Assembly: GCA_018695085.1 (NCBI GenBank) | Contig: JABHOU010000338.1 | Span: 1-12,437, forward strand | From: Opitutia bacterium | GTDB taxonomy: Bacteria > Verrucomicrobiota > Verrucomicrobiia > Opitutales > Seribacteraceae | Direction: 5' to 3' | DNA length: 12,437 nucleotides | Part shown: piece after piece, positions 6,727-12,437 of the stretch | How the letters are laid out: each line of letters starts with the position of its first letter | How positions within the stretch are numbered: position 1 is the first letter of the stretch | Notes under the pieces: model-generated | What the model was told of the DNA's origin: nothing | Databases searched by the model: none | The model's input: only the letters and a program-made list of their open reading frames with translations | Translations under genes and position numbers: made by a program

Positions 6727-7160
6727 AGTTTTAAGAGTCCGGTCATTGCGGGTAACAGCCTCGAACTCGCCTTTGTAAGGCGTTTAAGCTTATCAATTCG
6801 AATTTGATAAAACTCTGCGTTTTCGACTTCAAAATCGCTGGAATCAATCAATTTCTCCATCCGCAGAATGCGTTCCTTGGCACTTTCGAGATGGGGCATG
6901 ATCTCGTCTTTTATGAAGTTGGAGAATAGTCGGCGAAATTCCGATTCCGCTATGTAGTGATCTCGCCGGTCACCTGCGACATATGTAGACTGGACGGCTT
7001 TCAATGCTCGCAAGTTTTTTAAGCCTTGGCTTGCTGAACCTATGCTGATGCCTAAGCGAGTGGCGACTGCGTCCATCGGCAACGGCTTTTCTGAAAAGTA
7101 AAGCAGACCGTATATCTCACCAACCGAGCGCGGCATCCCCATAATATTCATCAACCGCAC
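6723..7160 (-). CDS. GbsR/MarR-like winged-helix regulator, N-terminus probably incomplete as called
   Basis: A DNA-binding regulator of the GbsR branch of the MarR superfamily. GMPRSVGEIYGLLYFSEKPL leads into the winged helix, with the recognition-helix region GISIGSASQGLKNLRAL and wing GDRRDHYIAE, and an extended helix thought to mediate dimerisation fills the C-terminal half. The only standard start in frame is GTG at 7160, giving 145 residues. The frame stays open upstream to 7256 and there encodes LELEGIDFFV, which looks like the missing first helix of the family. An ATG at 7273 would supply the start if one base were added near 7257-7262. The gene is followed by the antiterminator with an ATGA overlap, so the pair is co-expressed. 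It may repress or activate the divergent EPS genes; the ligand is unknown. Confidence 0.84.
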   Translation of the reverse strand: MRLMNIMGMPRSVGEIYGLLYFSEKPLPMDAVATRLGISIGSASQGLKNLRALKAVQSTYVAGDRRDHYIAESEFRRLFSNFIKDEIMPHLESAKERILRMEKLIDSSDFEVENAEFYQIRIDKLKRLTKASSRLLPAMTGLLKL

Positions 7161-7441
7161 AAAAAAATCTATTCCCTCTAACTCGAGTGAGAGAGTTGAG
7201 GCTTTAGAAACTTTTTCTTGGATTTGGGCTTTGATTTTGAAGATAGATTTAACTATTTAAATAGCTTTTTCATATCTTTCAGAAAAAAATGAAATTAAGC
7301 AAGCCGATAATTTTAAGGATCGCTTTTGCTTGCTTGAATTAGGCTTTGCTGGCATTATGCATCAAACAGATCTTCTCCTTGAGTCCATTGATATTTTATT
7401 CTAGCACGCTCTTAACTTGACTTAATTTTCCCCCTTTTAAA
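7161..7441. promoter_or_regulatory. Divergent AT-rich intergenic region, presumed promoters for both arms
   Basis: This region separates the minus-strand regulator pair from the plus-strand sugar transferase, so it must contain or adjoin promoters in both directions. Bases 7161-7256 also look like the missing N-terminal coding part of the regulator. A long inverted repeat lies at 7293-7340. On the plus strand TTGATA at 7388-7393 and TTGACT at 7417-7422 resemble -35 boxes, but neither has a convincing -10 at the right distance. TTGACT lies so close to the ATG at 7442 that a promoter there would imply a leaderless or later start. No ops-like motif is seen on the plus strand here. Confidence 0.5.
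7293..7340. repeat. Long inverted repeat between the divergent operons
   Basis: Arms AATTAAGCAAGC (7293-7304) and GCTTGCTTGAATT (7328-7340) are complementary over 12 positions with one bulged G, around a 23-base spacer. A smaller pair, CGAT (7305-7308) and ATCG (7319-7322), is nested inside. It could be an operator for the neighbouring GbsR-like regulator or a hairpin in a leader RNA. There is no trailing T-run to make it a clear terminator. Confidence 0.5.
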
Positions 7442-8857
7442 ATGAATAATAATAGGGTGAGCGGTTTAGCCACGCTTCACAACGCGGCTATTTTGCTAAC
7501 GGTTATCGCATATTTTTGGGTTTTCCATCATGTTTGGGAATCCTCGGGTCGCGAATTGATTAGTTTGCCTTGGAGTTATGCACTGGCTGCCGTCCTTGGA
7601 GTGTTTTTGGCGTCTTTCGGATCTGTTGATTCATATGGTACATTTCTGCACTCTATTGGGTGGCGTCGATTTGGCGGTTCCGTGATTAAGGCAAACTTCC
7701 AAGTATCCCTCATCGCTTTTTTGGTCTTTGCTTTCTACTTTGCCACCAAAGACAAGTCAACCAGTAGACTTTTTCTCACTGCATTTATTGGAGCTTGTTG
7801 GCCAGTTCTTATTTTTGCTAATTTTAGTTTCCCAGTTATTTTTCAGCGTTTTGTCTCTCCTTCTTCTAGCCATAGAAAGAGTGTGATCATTGGAGACGGA
7901 GAGTCTCTGGACTCTTTGAGTCAATGGCTCGATAGACACACTGCCCAAGGGTTTTCTTTCGCTGGTGTTTTTTCTACTTCTCGTTGTGTTCCGGAAAAAT
8001 TGTCCCTTCCGGATCTTGGACACTACTCGTTGTTGGACGAGTACCTCCAGAAGAACGAGATTCATCAAGTGGTGGTTGTTCCCGATGAGCACATTGATCA
8101 TTGGATACCGCTCGTTGCGGAAAACTCGAATCGTCATGGTTGTCGCGTGCTCATCTACAATTCACTGTCAAGCTTGTTTGATTCACGGTTAGTTTTCGTT
8201 GAAGAATCGGGTCGCCAATTCTTCAAACTTCAGAACGAGCCGCTCGAAAGCCCGTTCAACAGGATGGTGAAGCGTGTTTTCGATATTGCTCTAAGTATTC
8301 CCGCTCTTCTCTTAGTCTTACCGCTTGCCATGATTTTTGTATGGTTGCTTCAACGCTTTCAGTCGACTGGTCCTCTTTTCTTCCGACAGGAGAGGGTCGG
8401 ACTTGCTGGTCGTAAATTCGTTATCTGGAAGTTTCGCTCTATGGGACATGCTCCATCAAGTGACATGGACGAGGCTACTCAGGCGACTCGCTCCGATAAA
8501 AGAATTTTTCCAGCGGGTCGGTTTATGCGCCGTTTTAGCATCGATGAAATTCCTCAATTTTTAAATGTTTTAAAAGGTGAGATGAGCCTCGTTGGGCCAC
8601 GTCCTTATCTTGCTCAGCATGATTATCTATTTCAACGCGACTATAAAGCTTACCGTGTTAGGCAATTTGTGAAGCCCGGAGTCACTGGTCCTGCCCAATG
8701 CCGTGGTCTACGAGGAGAATTTACTGATCCCGAACTTGTTCGTCGTCGCATCGAGATGGATTTCGATTATGTTGGCAACTGGACCGTTTGGACGGATTGT
8801 GAAATTGTGCTCCGCACAGTGGTTCAAGTCATCTTCCCTCCGCGATCCGCTTACTGA
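7442..8857 (+). CDS. Polyprenyl-phosphate hexose-1-phosphate transferase (WbaP/WcaJ-like initiating sugar transferase)
   Basis: Starts polysaccharide synthesis by moving a sugar-1-phosphate from a nucleotide sugar to undecaprenyl phosphate at the inner face of the membrane. The 471-residue protein shows N-terminal membrane helices (about 12-30, 44-60, 85-102 and 108-128), a Rossmann-like soluble domain (VIIGDGES at 148-154, VVVPDEH at 211-217), a membrane-inserting helix (about 282-304) and the catalytic domain. The last contains KRVFDIALS, GPLFFRQERVG, WKFRSM, FSIDEIPQFLNVLKGEMSLVGPRP with the Asp368-Glu369 pair, and VKPGVTGPAQCRGLRGE. Order and length match the long polyisoprenyl-phosphate transferases. 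The sugar specificity is unknown. The ATG at 7442 lacks a Shine-Dalgarno; an in-frame GTG five codons on is an alternative. It faces away from the exosortase operon and probably supplies the lipid-linked first sugar for the same polymer. Confidence 0.95.
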   Translation: MNNNRVSGLATLHNAAILLTVIAYFWVFHHVWESSGRELISLPWSYALAAVLGVFLASFGSVDSYGTFLHSIGWRRFGGSVIKANFQVSLIAFLVFAFYFATKDKSTSRLFLTAFIGACWPVLIFANFSFPVIFQRFVSPSSSHRKSVIIGDGESLDSLSQWLDRHTAQGFSFAGVFSTSRCVPEKLSLPDLGHYSLLDEYLQKNEIHQVVVVPDEHIDHWIPLVAENSNRHGCRVLIYNSLSSLFDSRLVFVEESGRQFFKLQNEPLESPFNRMVKRVFDIALSIPALLLVLPLAMIFVWLLQRFQSTGPLFFRQERVGLAGRKFVIWKFRSMGHAPSSDMDEATQATRSDKRIFPAGRFMRRFSIDEIPQFLNVLKGEMSLVGPRPYLAQHDYLFQRDYKAYRVRQFVKPGVTGPAQCRGLRGEFTDPELVRRRIEMDFDYVGNWTVWTDCEIVLRTVVQVIFPPRSAY

Positions 8858-8875
8858 GATGTTTTCTCTGCTCTA

Positions 8876-9691
8876 GTGAGTTTTAATACTGACCACAATC
8901 TCCATTCACTTCCTGCTTTCCCGACTCGAACTGTTCTTGGAGTTAAGTTTTTTTCGGGTAGTTTGAAAGATGTGATTGATCATGTCATTCATGGCGGACT
9001 CGTCGTCGTGCCATCCGGTCCCGGATTGGCAAATGACCTTCCTCGGGATCCTGCCTATCGTGATGCCCTCGTTTCCGCCGATCTCGTTCTTCCAGATAGC
9101 GGGCTCATGGCACTATGGTGGAATCGTTCCCATTCGAACGAAGAGGAAAGATTGCCTCGGTTGTCCGGTCTGCTTTTCCTCAAGGAATTCATCAAACGGG
9201 AAGCCCAAGGAGTCCTGCAGGATTCTTTCTGGATTATGCCCGACGCTGGCCAAGATGCCCACAATCGGGGGTGGCTTGCTGAAGAGGCAGGACTTGTTAT
9301 CGAGACTAAGGATGTCTACCTCGCTCCAGCTTACACTGGTGCGGGTCTTCTTGTTGACGAGTCTCTTTTACGGCTTTTGGCGGAACGGCGACCCAAAGTA
9401 ATTATGGTAAATATAGGAGGGGGGGTTCAGGAGCGCCTTGGGCACTATCTGCGCGATAATCTTAATTACCACCCCATCATTATCTGTACTGGGGCAGCTC
9501 TTGCCTTTCTTTCGGGGCAGCAGGTTCGAATTCCCCTCTGGGCTGACCGAGTTTATCTTGGGTGGCTCCTACGTTGTATAGCCAATCCCGTCCGTTTTAT
9601 CCCTCGCTATTGGGCGGCCCGCAAACTGGTAGGCCTCCTTAAGCGATATGGTGCCGACTCGCCTCTCCCTCTGGAAACGGAGCCAACTTAG
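8876..9691 (+). CDS. WecG/TagA/CpsF-family glycosyltransferase, divergent
   Basis: Members of GT26 add an N-acetylmannosaminuronate, ManNAc or related sugar to a lipid-linked acceptor, usually as the second sugar. The 271-residue protein keeps the family layout: VLGVKFFSGSL at the N-terminus, a strand VVVPSGPGLANDL (about 42-54), SADLVLPDSGLMALWW with Asp74 in the place of the essential Asp of TagA, VNIGGGVQERLG (178-189) and CTGAALAFLSGQQVR (204-218), and a basic C-terminal tail that in TagA aids membrane contact. It is unusual at two sites. The common P-N-x-D-H after the first strand is S-G-P-G, and the common P-D-G-x-G is P-D-S-G. It may therefore use a different substrate or be altered in activity. 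The start is GTG at 8876, 18 bases after the sugar transferase stop; the ATG at 8859 is closed by a stop after five codons. Confidence 0.86.
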   Translation: MSFNTDHNLHSLPAFPTRTVLGVKFFSGSLKDVIDHVIHGGLVVVPSGPGLANDLPRDPAYRDALVSADLVLPDSGLMALWWNRSHSNEEERLPRLSGLLFLKEFIKREAQGVLQDSFWIMPDAGQDAHNRGWLAEEAGLVIETKDVYLAPAYTGAGLLVDESLLRLLAERRPKVIMVNIGGGVQERLGHYLRDNLNYHPIIICTGAALAFLSGQQVRIPLWADRVYLGWLLRCIANPVRFIPRYWAARKLVGLLKRYGADSPLPLETEPT

Positions 9692-9754
9692 TTAAGCGTT
9701 TCGAAATAACCGGCTTGATTGCCTGTTTTGATTACACTCTCTGTTCAACTTATC

Positions 9755-11077
9755 ATGATCGCCAATCCTCAGACCAAGCGTGCATCCGTTCGAGCTCTTG
9801 GATGTCGTCTTAACCAATACGAGGTTACCGCCATCGCCGACCGTCTTGCCCTTGCAGGCTACCAAGTTGTCCCATTCGGTGAGCCGGCCGATCTCGGCGT
9901 CATCAACACCTGTACCGTGACTAACGAGGCCGATGCCAAGTCCCGTAACGTGATTCGTCGTTTTATTCGAGTGAATCCTCAGGCGGTAACAGTGGTAGTA
10001 GGATGTTACTCTCAGGTAGGGGCTTCCTCCGTTGCTGAAATTCCTGGTGTTGATTACGTCATTGGCAACCAAGATAAGATGAATCTCCTCGAATACATCG
10101 GGGAGAAAAAAACGGATCGGCCTGTTGTCGTTCGAGAAAGAATTGATAGAAATGATTTTTCCCTCTCCATAAATGGTGACAGTCCTTTTGAGTGGCGAGC
10201 GAATCTCAAGGTGCAGGACGGTTGCGATTTCATGTGCTCCTTCTGCATCATACCCTTTGCTCGTGGTAGGGCGCGGTCACGAGCCTTTGATAATTTAATG
10301 GAAGAGGCTCACTCCCTTGCTGACCGAGGTGTTCGGGAAGTTATTCTCACTGGAGTCAACATAGGCACCTACCAATCGCAAGGTTACGACTTTTTGGCTC
10401 TAATCGGGGCTCTTTCGTCCGTTTCCGGTTTGGCCCGAATCCGTATCAGCAGTATCGAGCCCACAACCATTCCTGAACAGCTTTTCCCTCTCATGGCCGA
10501 TCCCAGTCATCCGCTTCTCCCATACCTACACGTTCCACTTCAGGCGGGATGCGACCGGACACTCGTTGCCATGAAGCGAAAATATCAATTGGACGAGATA
10601 ATTTCCTTTATCCAAAAGGCAAACGAACTCGTGCCGAATTTATGCATCGGCACCGACCTTATGGCGGGATTCCCGGGAGAGACCAATGATGATTTCGAGC
10701 AGACTTGCCGAACCTTTCTGGAGCATCCCTTTTCATATTGCCATGCATTTACCTTTTCTGAACGTTCGGGCACTTCGGCTGCTCGAGTTGCTGATCAAGT
10801 TCCCATGGAAGAGCGTCGTCGTCGCAGCGACCGTCTTCGAGTTCTTTCCGCATCTAAGCGTCATGACTTTTACGAGGCACAAGTCGGTCGTGAGGCTGTA
10901 ATTCTAATGGAGGATCCAAAGAACGGATTCTGGCCTGCCTATACGGAGAATTACGTTCGCGTTCTTGTGGATTCGGATCGATCGGATCTCGCCAATCGTA
11001 TTGCCCGGGTGCGACTTGATCGAGCGAGACCCGAATACGTCGAAGCTGAGCTTCTTGAAGTGCTCGTCGAAACCTGA
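9755..11077 (+). CDS. mtaB: tRNA t6A37 methylthiotransferase MtaB
   Basis: A radical-SAM enzyme that inserts a methylthio group at C2 of t6A37 in ANN-decoding tRNAs, giving ms2t6A. From ATG 9755 it has 440 residues. The N-terminal UPF0004 domain holds the second cluster's cysteines: Cys17 in LGCRLNQYE, Cys53 in NTCTVT and Cys84 in VGCYSQ. The radical-SAM CxxxCxxC is Cys157, Cys161 and Cys164 in GCDFMCSFCIIPFARGRARS. This sequence and GCRLNQYE are more like MtaB (YqeV) than MiaB or RimO. A TRAM-like RNA-binding domain ends the protein (about 375-438). A longer frame from TTG 9719 adds 12 residues that do not resemble the family and was set aside. It begins 63 bases after the glycosyltransferase, and no terminator is visible between them. 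It is a housekeeping gene adjoining the EPS locus. Confidence 0.95.
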   Translation: MIANPQTKRASVRALGCRLNQYEVTAIADRLALAGYQVVPFGEPADLGVINTCTVTNEADAKSRNVIRRFIRVNPQAVTVVVGCYSQVGASSVAEIPGVDYVIGNQDKMNLLEYIGEKKTDRPVVVRERIDRNDFSLSINGDSPFEWRANLKVQDGCDFMCSFCIIPFARGRARSRAFDNLMEEAHSLADRGVREVILTGVNIGTYQSQGYDFLALIGALSSVSGLARIRISSIEPTTIPEQLFPLMADPSHPLLPYLHVPLQAGCDRTLVAMKRKYQLDEIISFIQKANELVPNLCIGTDLMAGFPGETNDDFEQTCRTFLEHPFSYCHAFTFSERSGTSAARVADQVPMEERRRRSDRLRVLSASKRHDFYEAQVGREAVILMEDPKNGFWPAYTENYVRVLVDSDRSDLANRIARVRLDRARPEYVEAELLEVLVET

Positions 11078-11085
11078 GGTACGAC

Positions 11086-11763
11086 GTGCCCGACCTTCTT
11101 CTTTGGGATCTCGACGAAACCTTAGTCACCACTGCGGGGGCAGGGGAGCGATCCATTGTGCGGTCGGCTCACAAGCACTGGTCAGTGGACGTAGACCTTT
11201 CGCTTATTCCTTACGCAGGTTGTACCGATCGACGGATCGGCCACCTTATCCGCAGGCATTTCGGCATTGGCGACAATGAATCTATTTTGCGAGCCTATCT
11301 CGATGACTTCGTCAACTTCGTTTCCGAGGAACTTTCCCAGTCGGACGCTCGTATTCTGCCCGGAGTTTCGGGAATCGTTGAAGCTGTTCATATTTCGCCT
11401 GATCATGAGCAAGGTCTTCTTACAGGTAACCTCAGGGCGGCAGCGGAGGCGAAGCTCGTTCCCTTTGGCCTATGGGATTATTTTTCTTTCGGAGCTTTCG
11501 CCGATGATGCGATCGAACGCTTGGATCTTGGGCCAATCGCTCTGGCACGGGCCTCTGAGTATTGTGCCTCCACCTTTGTTCGAGAAGCAGTCACGGTTAT
11601 CGGCGATACCCCTCACGACATCGCTTGTGCTCGTGCCATAGGAGCCCGCTCGCTTGCTGTGGCATCCGGCCGTTTTACTATGGATCAACTTGCCGAATGT
11701 GAACCGACCTTTCTCGTAGATTCGCTAGAGGAGCCCGCTGTACTTTCTTTTCTTTCCCTTTAG
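11086..11763 (+). CDS. HAD-superfamily hydrolase, phosphoglycolate-phosphatase-like
   Basis: A cytoplasmic phosphatase of about the usual size (225 residues). All HAD motifs are visible: motif I DLDETL with Asp8 (nucleophile) and Asp10, motif II LLTGN with Thr113, motif III Lys123 in AEAKL, and motif IV GDTPHD with Asp174 and Asp178. The cap between motifs I and II is helical with a YAGCTDRRIG turn, as in Gph and PpaX-like enzymes. The natural substrate cannot be told, since the family acts on phosphoglycolate, pyrophosphate and other small phosphoesters. The start is GTG at 11086, 8 bases after mtaB. It is one of the few genes here with a recognisable Shine-Dalgarno, GAGG at 11076-11079, which overlaps the mtaB stop codon. 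This supports both the start and co-translation with mtaB. Confidence 0.89.
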   Translation: MPDLLLWDLDETLVTTAGAGERSIVRSAHKHWSVDVDLSLIPYAGCTDRRIGHLIRRHFGIGDNESILRAYLDDFVNFVSEELSQSDARILPGVSGIVEAVHISPDHEQGLLTGNLRAAAEAKLVPFGLWDYFSFGAFADDAIERLDLGPIALARASEYCASTFVREAVTVIGDTPHDIACARAIGARSLAVASGRFTMDQLAECEPTFLVDSLEEPAVLSFLSL

Positions 11764-11805
11764 TCTTGCGACTCTAGTCTATCTCCCGTCTTTTCTTGGT
11801 TATAC

Positions 11806-12437
11806 ATGGCCAAGATTCTTTTATGCGATGGACACAACCTTGCCTTCCGAGCCTTTTACGGTATCACCGAGCTTTCTCGGTCGGACGGTTTTCCAACCAA
11901 CATGATACACGGTTGGCTTCGTACCTTTTGGAAGCTGGAAGACGATGAAAAGCCAGACGTCGTGCGAGTCTACTTCGACAAAGGGGCTCCCGCTCGCCGT
12001 GTAGACTTGTTTCCCGAGTACAAGGCAAACCGAGGTGCATCTCCCGACACTTTCAAGCAGCAGCTGCCTTGGGTCAAGCAACTGACAGCTGCTCTCGGTT
12101 ACACTTCCGAAGAGCGGGACGGCTTGGAAGCGGACGACCTCATTGCCGCCGCCGCTGTGTCTTTGACCGAGCAAAATCAGGAAGTCTTGATTGTTAGCGC
12201 CGACAAGGATCTTGCTCAGCTTATCTGCCCCGGTGTTCGCCAGCTCTTACCCCCTCCGACCGCGAACCCTCGTATCGGTTGGCGAATCTTGGACGTCGCT
12301 GGCGTTCGCGAAAAGTTTGGTGTGCCTCCCGAGCGTATCCTCGATTATCTTGCTCTTATCGGCGATACTTCGGACAACATACCCGGTCTTGCCGGCGTAG
12401 GGCCAAAGACCGCCGTAAAGTGGCTCTCAGAGTATGG
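11806..12437 (+). CDS. 5'-3' exonuclease domain of PolA type (partial, runs off the right edge)
   Basis: A structure-specific 5' nuclease that removes RNA primers and flaps in replication and repair. The visible 210 residues begin ILLCDGHNLAFRAFYG, with the first metal-binding Asp8. They continue with VYFDKGAPARR and FPEYKANRG (the helical-arch basic region), then LEADDLIAA and VSADKDLAQL, which carry the clustered metal-binding acids. They end in GDTSDNIPG followed by the helix-hairpin-helix AGVGPKTAVKW. This is the order found in the N-terminal domain of DNA polymerase I and in standalone flap endonucleases. Because the gene is cut before residue 220, I cannot say whether proofreading and polymerase domains follow. 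It starts 42 bases after the HAD gene with no terminator between, so it probably belongs to the same transcription unit. Confidence 0.91.
   Translation, partial: MAKILLCDGHNLAFRAFYGITELSRSDGFPTNMIHGWLRTFWKLEDDEKPDVVRVYFDKGAPARRVDLFPEYKANRGASPDTFKQQLPWVKQLTAALGYTSEERDGLEADDLIAAAAVSLTEQNQEVLIVSADKDLAQLICPGVRQLLPPPTANPRIGWRILDVAGVREKFGVPPERILDYLALIGDTSDNIPGLAGVGPKTAVKWLSEY

Noticed and set aside
9719..9754. TTG-initiated extension of mtaB by 12 codons
   Set aside because: The extra residues are hydrophobic and unlike the family N-terminus, while ATG 9755 leaves a normal lead into GCRLNQYE.
9692..10072. 126-codon minus-strand ORF opposite the start of mtaB
   Set aside because: It lies antisense to clear MtaB motifs (GCRLNQYE, NTCTVT), has low-complexity composition and resembles no family I know.

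Overview
The window holds an exopolysaccharide (EPS)/exosortase locus next to a block of housekeeping genes. It is probably from a Gram-negative bacterium of the Planctomycetota-Verrucomicrobiota-Chlamydiota group, most likely Verrucomicrobiota. This placement is an inference from three things: an exosortase fused to an EpsI domain, a GbsR/MarR-like regulator paired with a specialised NusG paralogue, and near-absence of Shine-Dalgarno motifs. No rRNA or species marker is present, so it is tentative.

Minus strand, read from about 7273 down to 1. A GbsR/MarR-type regulator overlaps by ATGA a NusG paralogue of the RfaH/UpxY kind. A 347-base leader follows, and then five genes: a membrane-anchored helical-repeat protein, an exosortase-EpsI fusion, an acyltransferase-3 membrane protein, a membrane-anchored SGNH esterase/acetyltransferase, and a SAM methyltransferase cut by the left edge. 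The leader holds the most striking signal of the window. This is a hairpin whose loop side reads GGCGGTAGCTTG, matching at 11 of 12 positions the ops element GGCGGTAGCGTG that recruits RfaH in enterobacteria. It lies about 60 bases downstream of the antiterminator gene and about 275 bases upstream of the first EPS gene. The simplest reading is that the encoded antiterminator loads at this ops-like site and carries RNA polymerase through the EPS/exosortase operon.

Plus strand, from 7442 to the right edge. A polyprenyl-phosphate hexose-1-phosphate transferase and a divergent WecG/TagA/CpsF glycosyltransferase would start the polysaccharide on its lipid carrier. They are followed by the tRNA methylthiotransferase gene mtaB, a HAD phosphatase, and the N-terminal part of a PolA-type 5'-3' exonuclease cut by the right edge. 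All run in one direction with short gaps, so the first two EPS steps may share transcripts with housekeeping genes.

The two arms diverge from an AT-rich region at about 7161-7441, which contains a long inverted repeat. The regulator's natural N-terminus appears to lie in this region but is separated from the only upstream ATG by a one-base frameshift. No mobile element, tRNA, rRNA or CRISPR array was seen.
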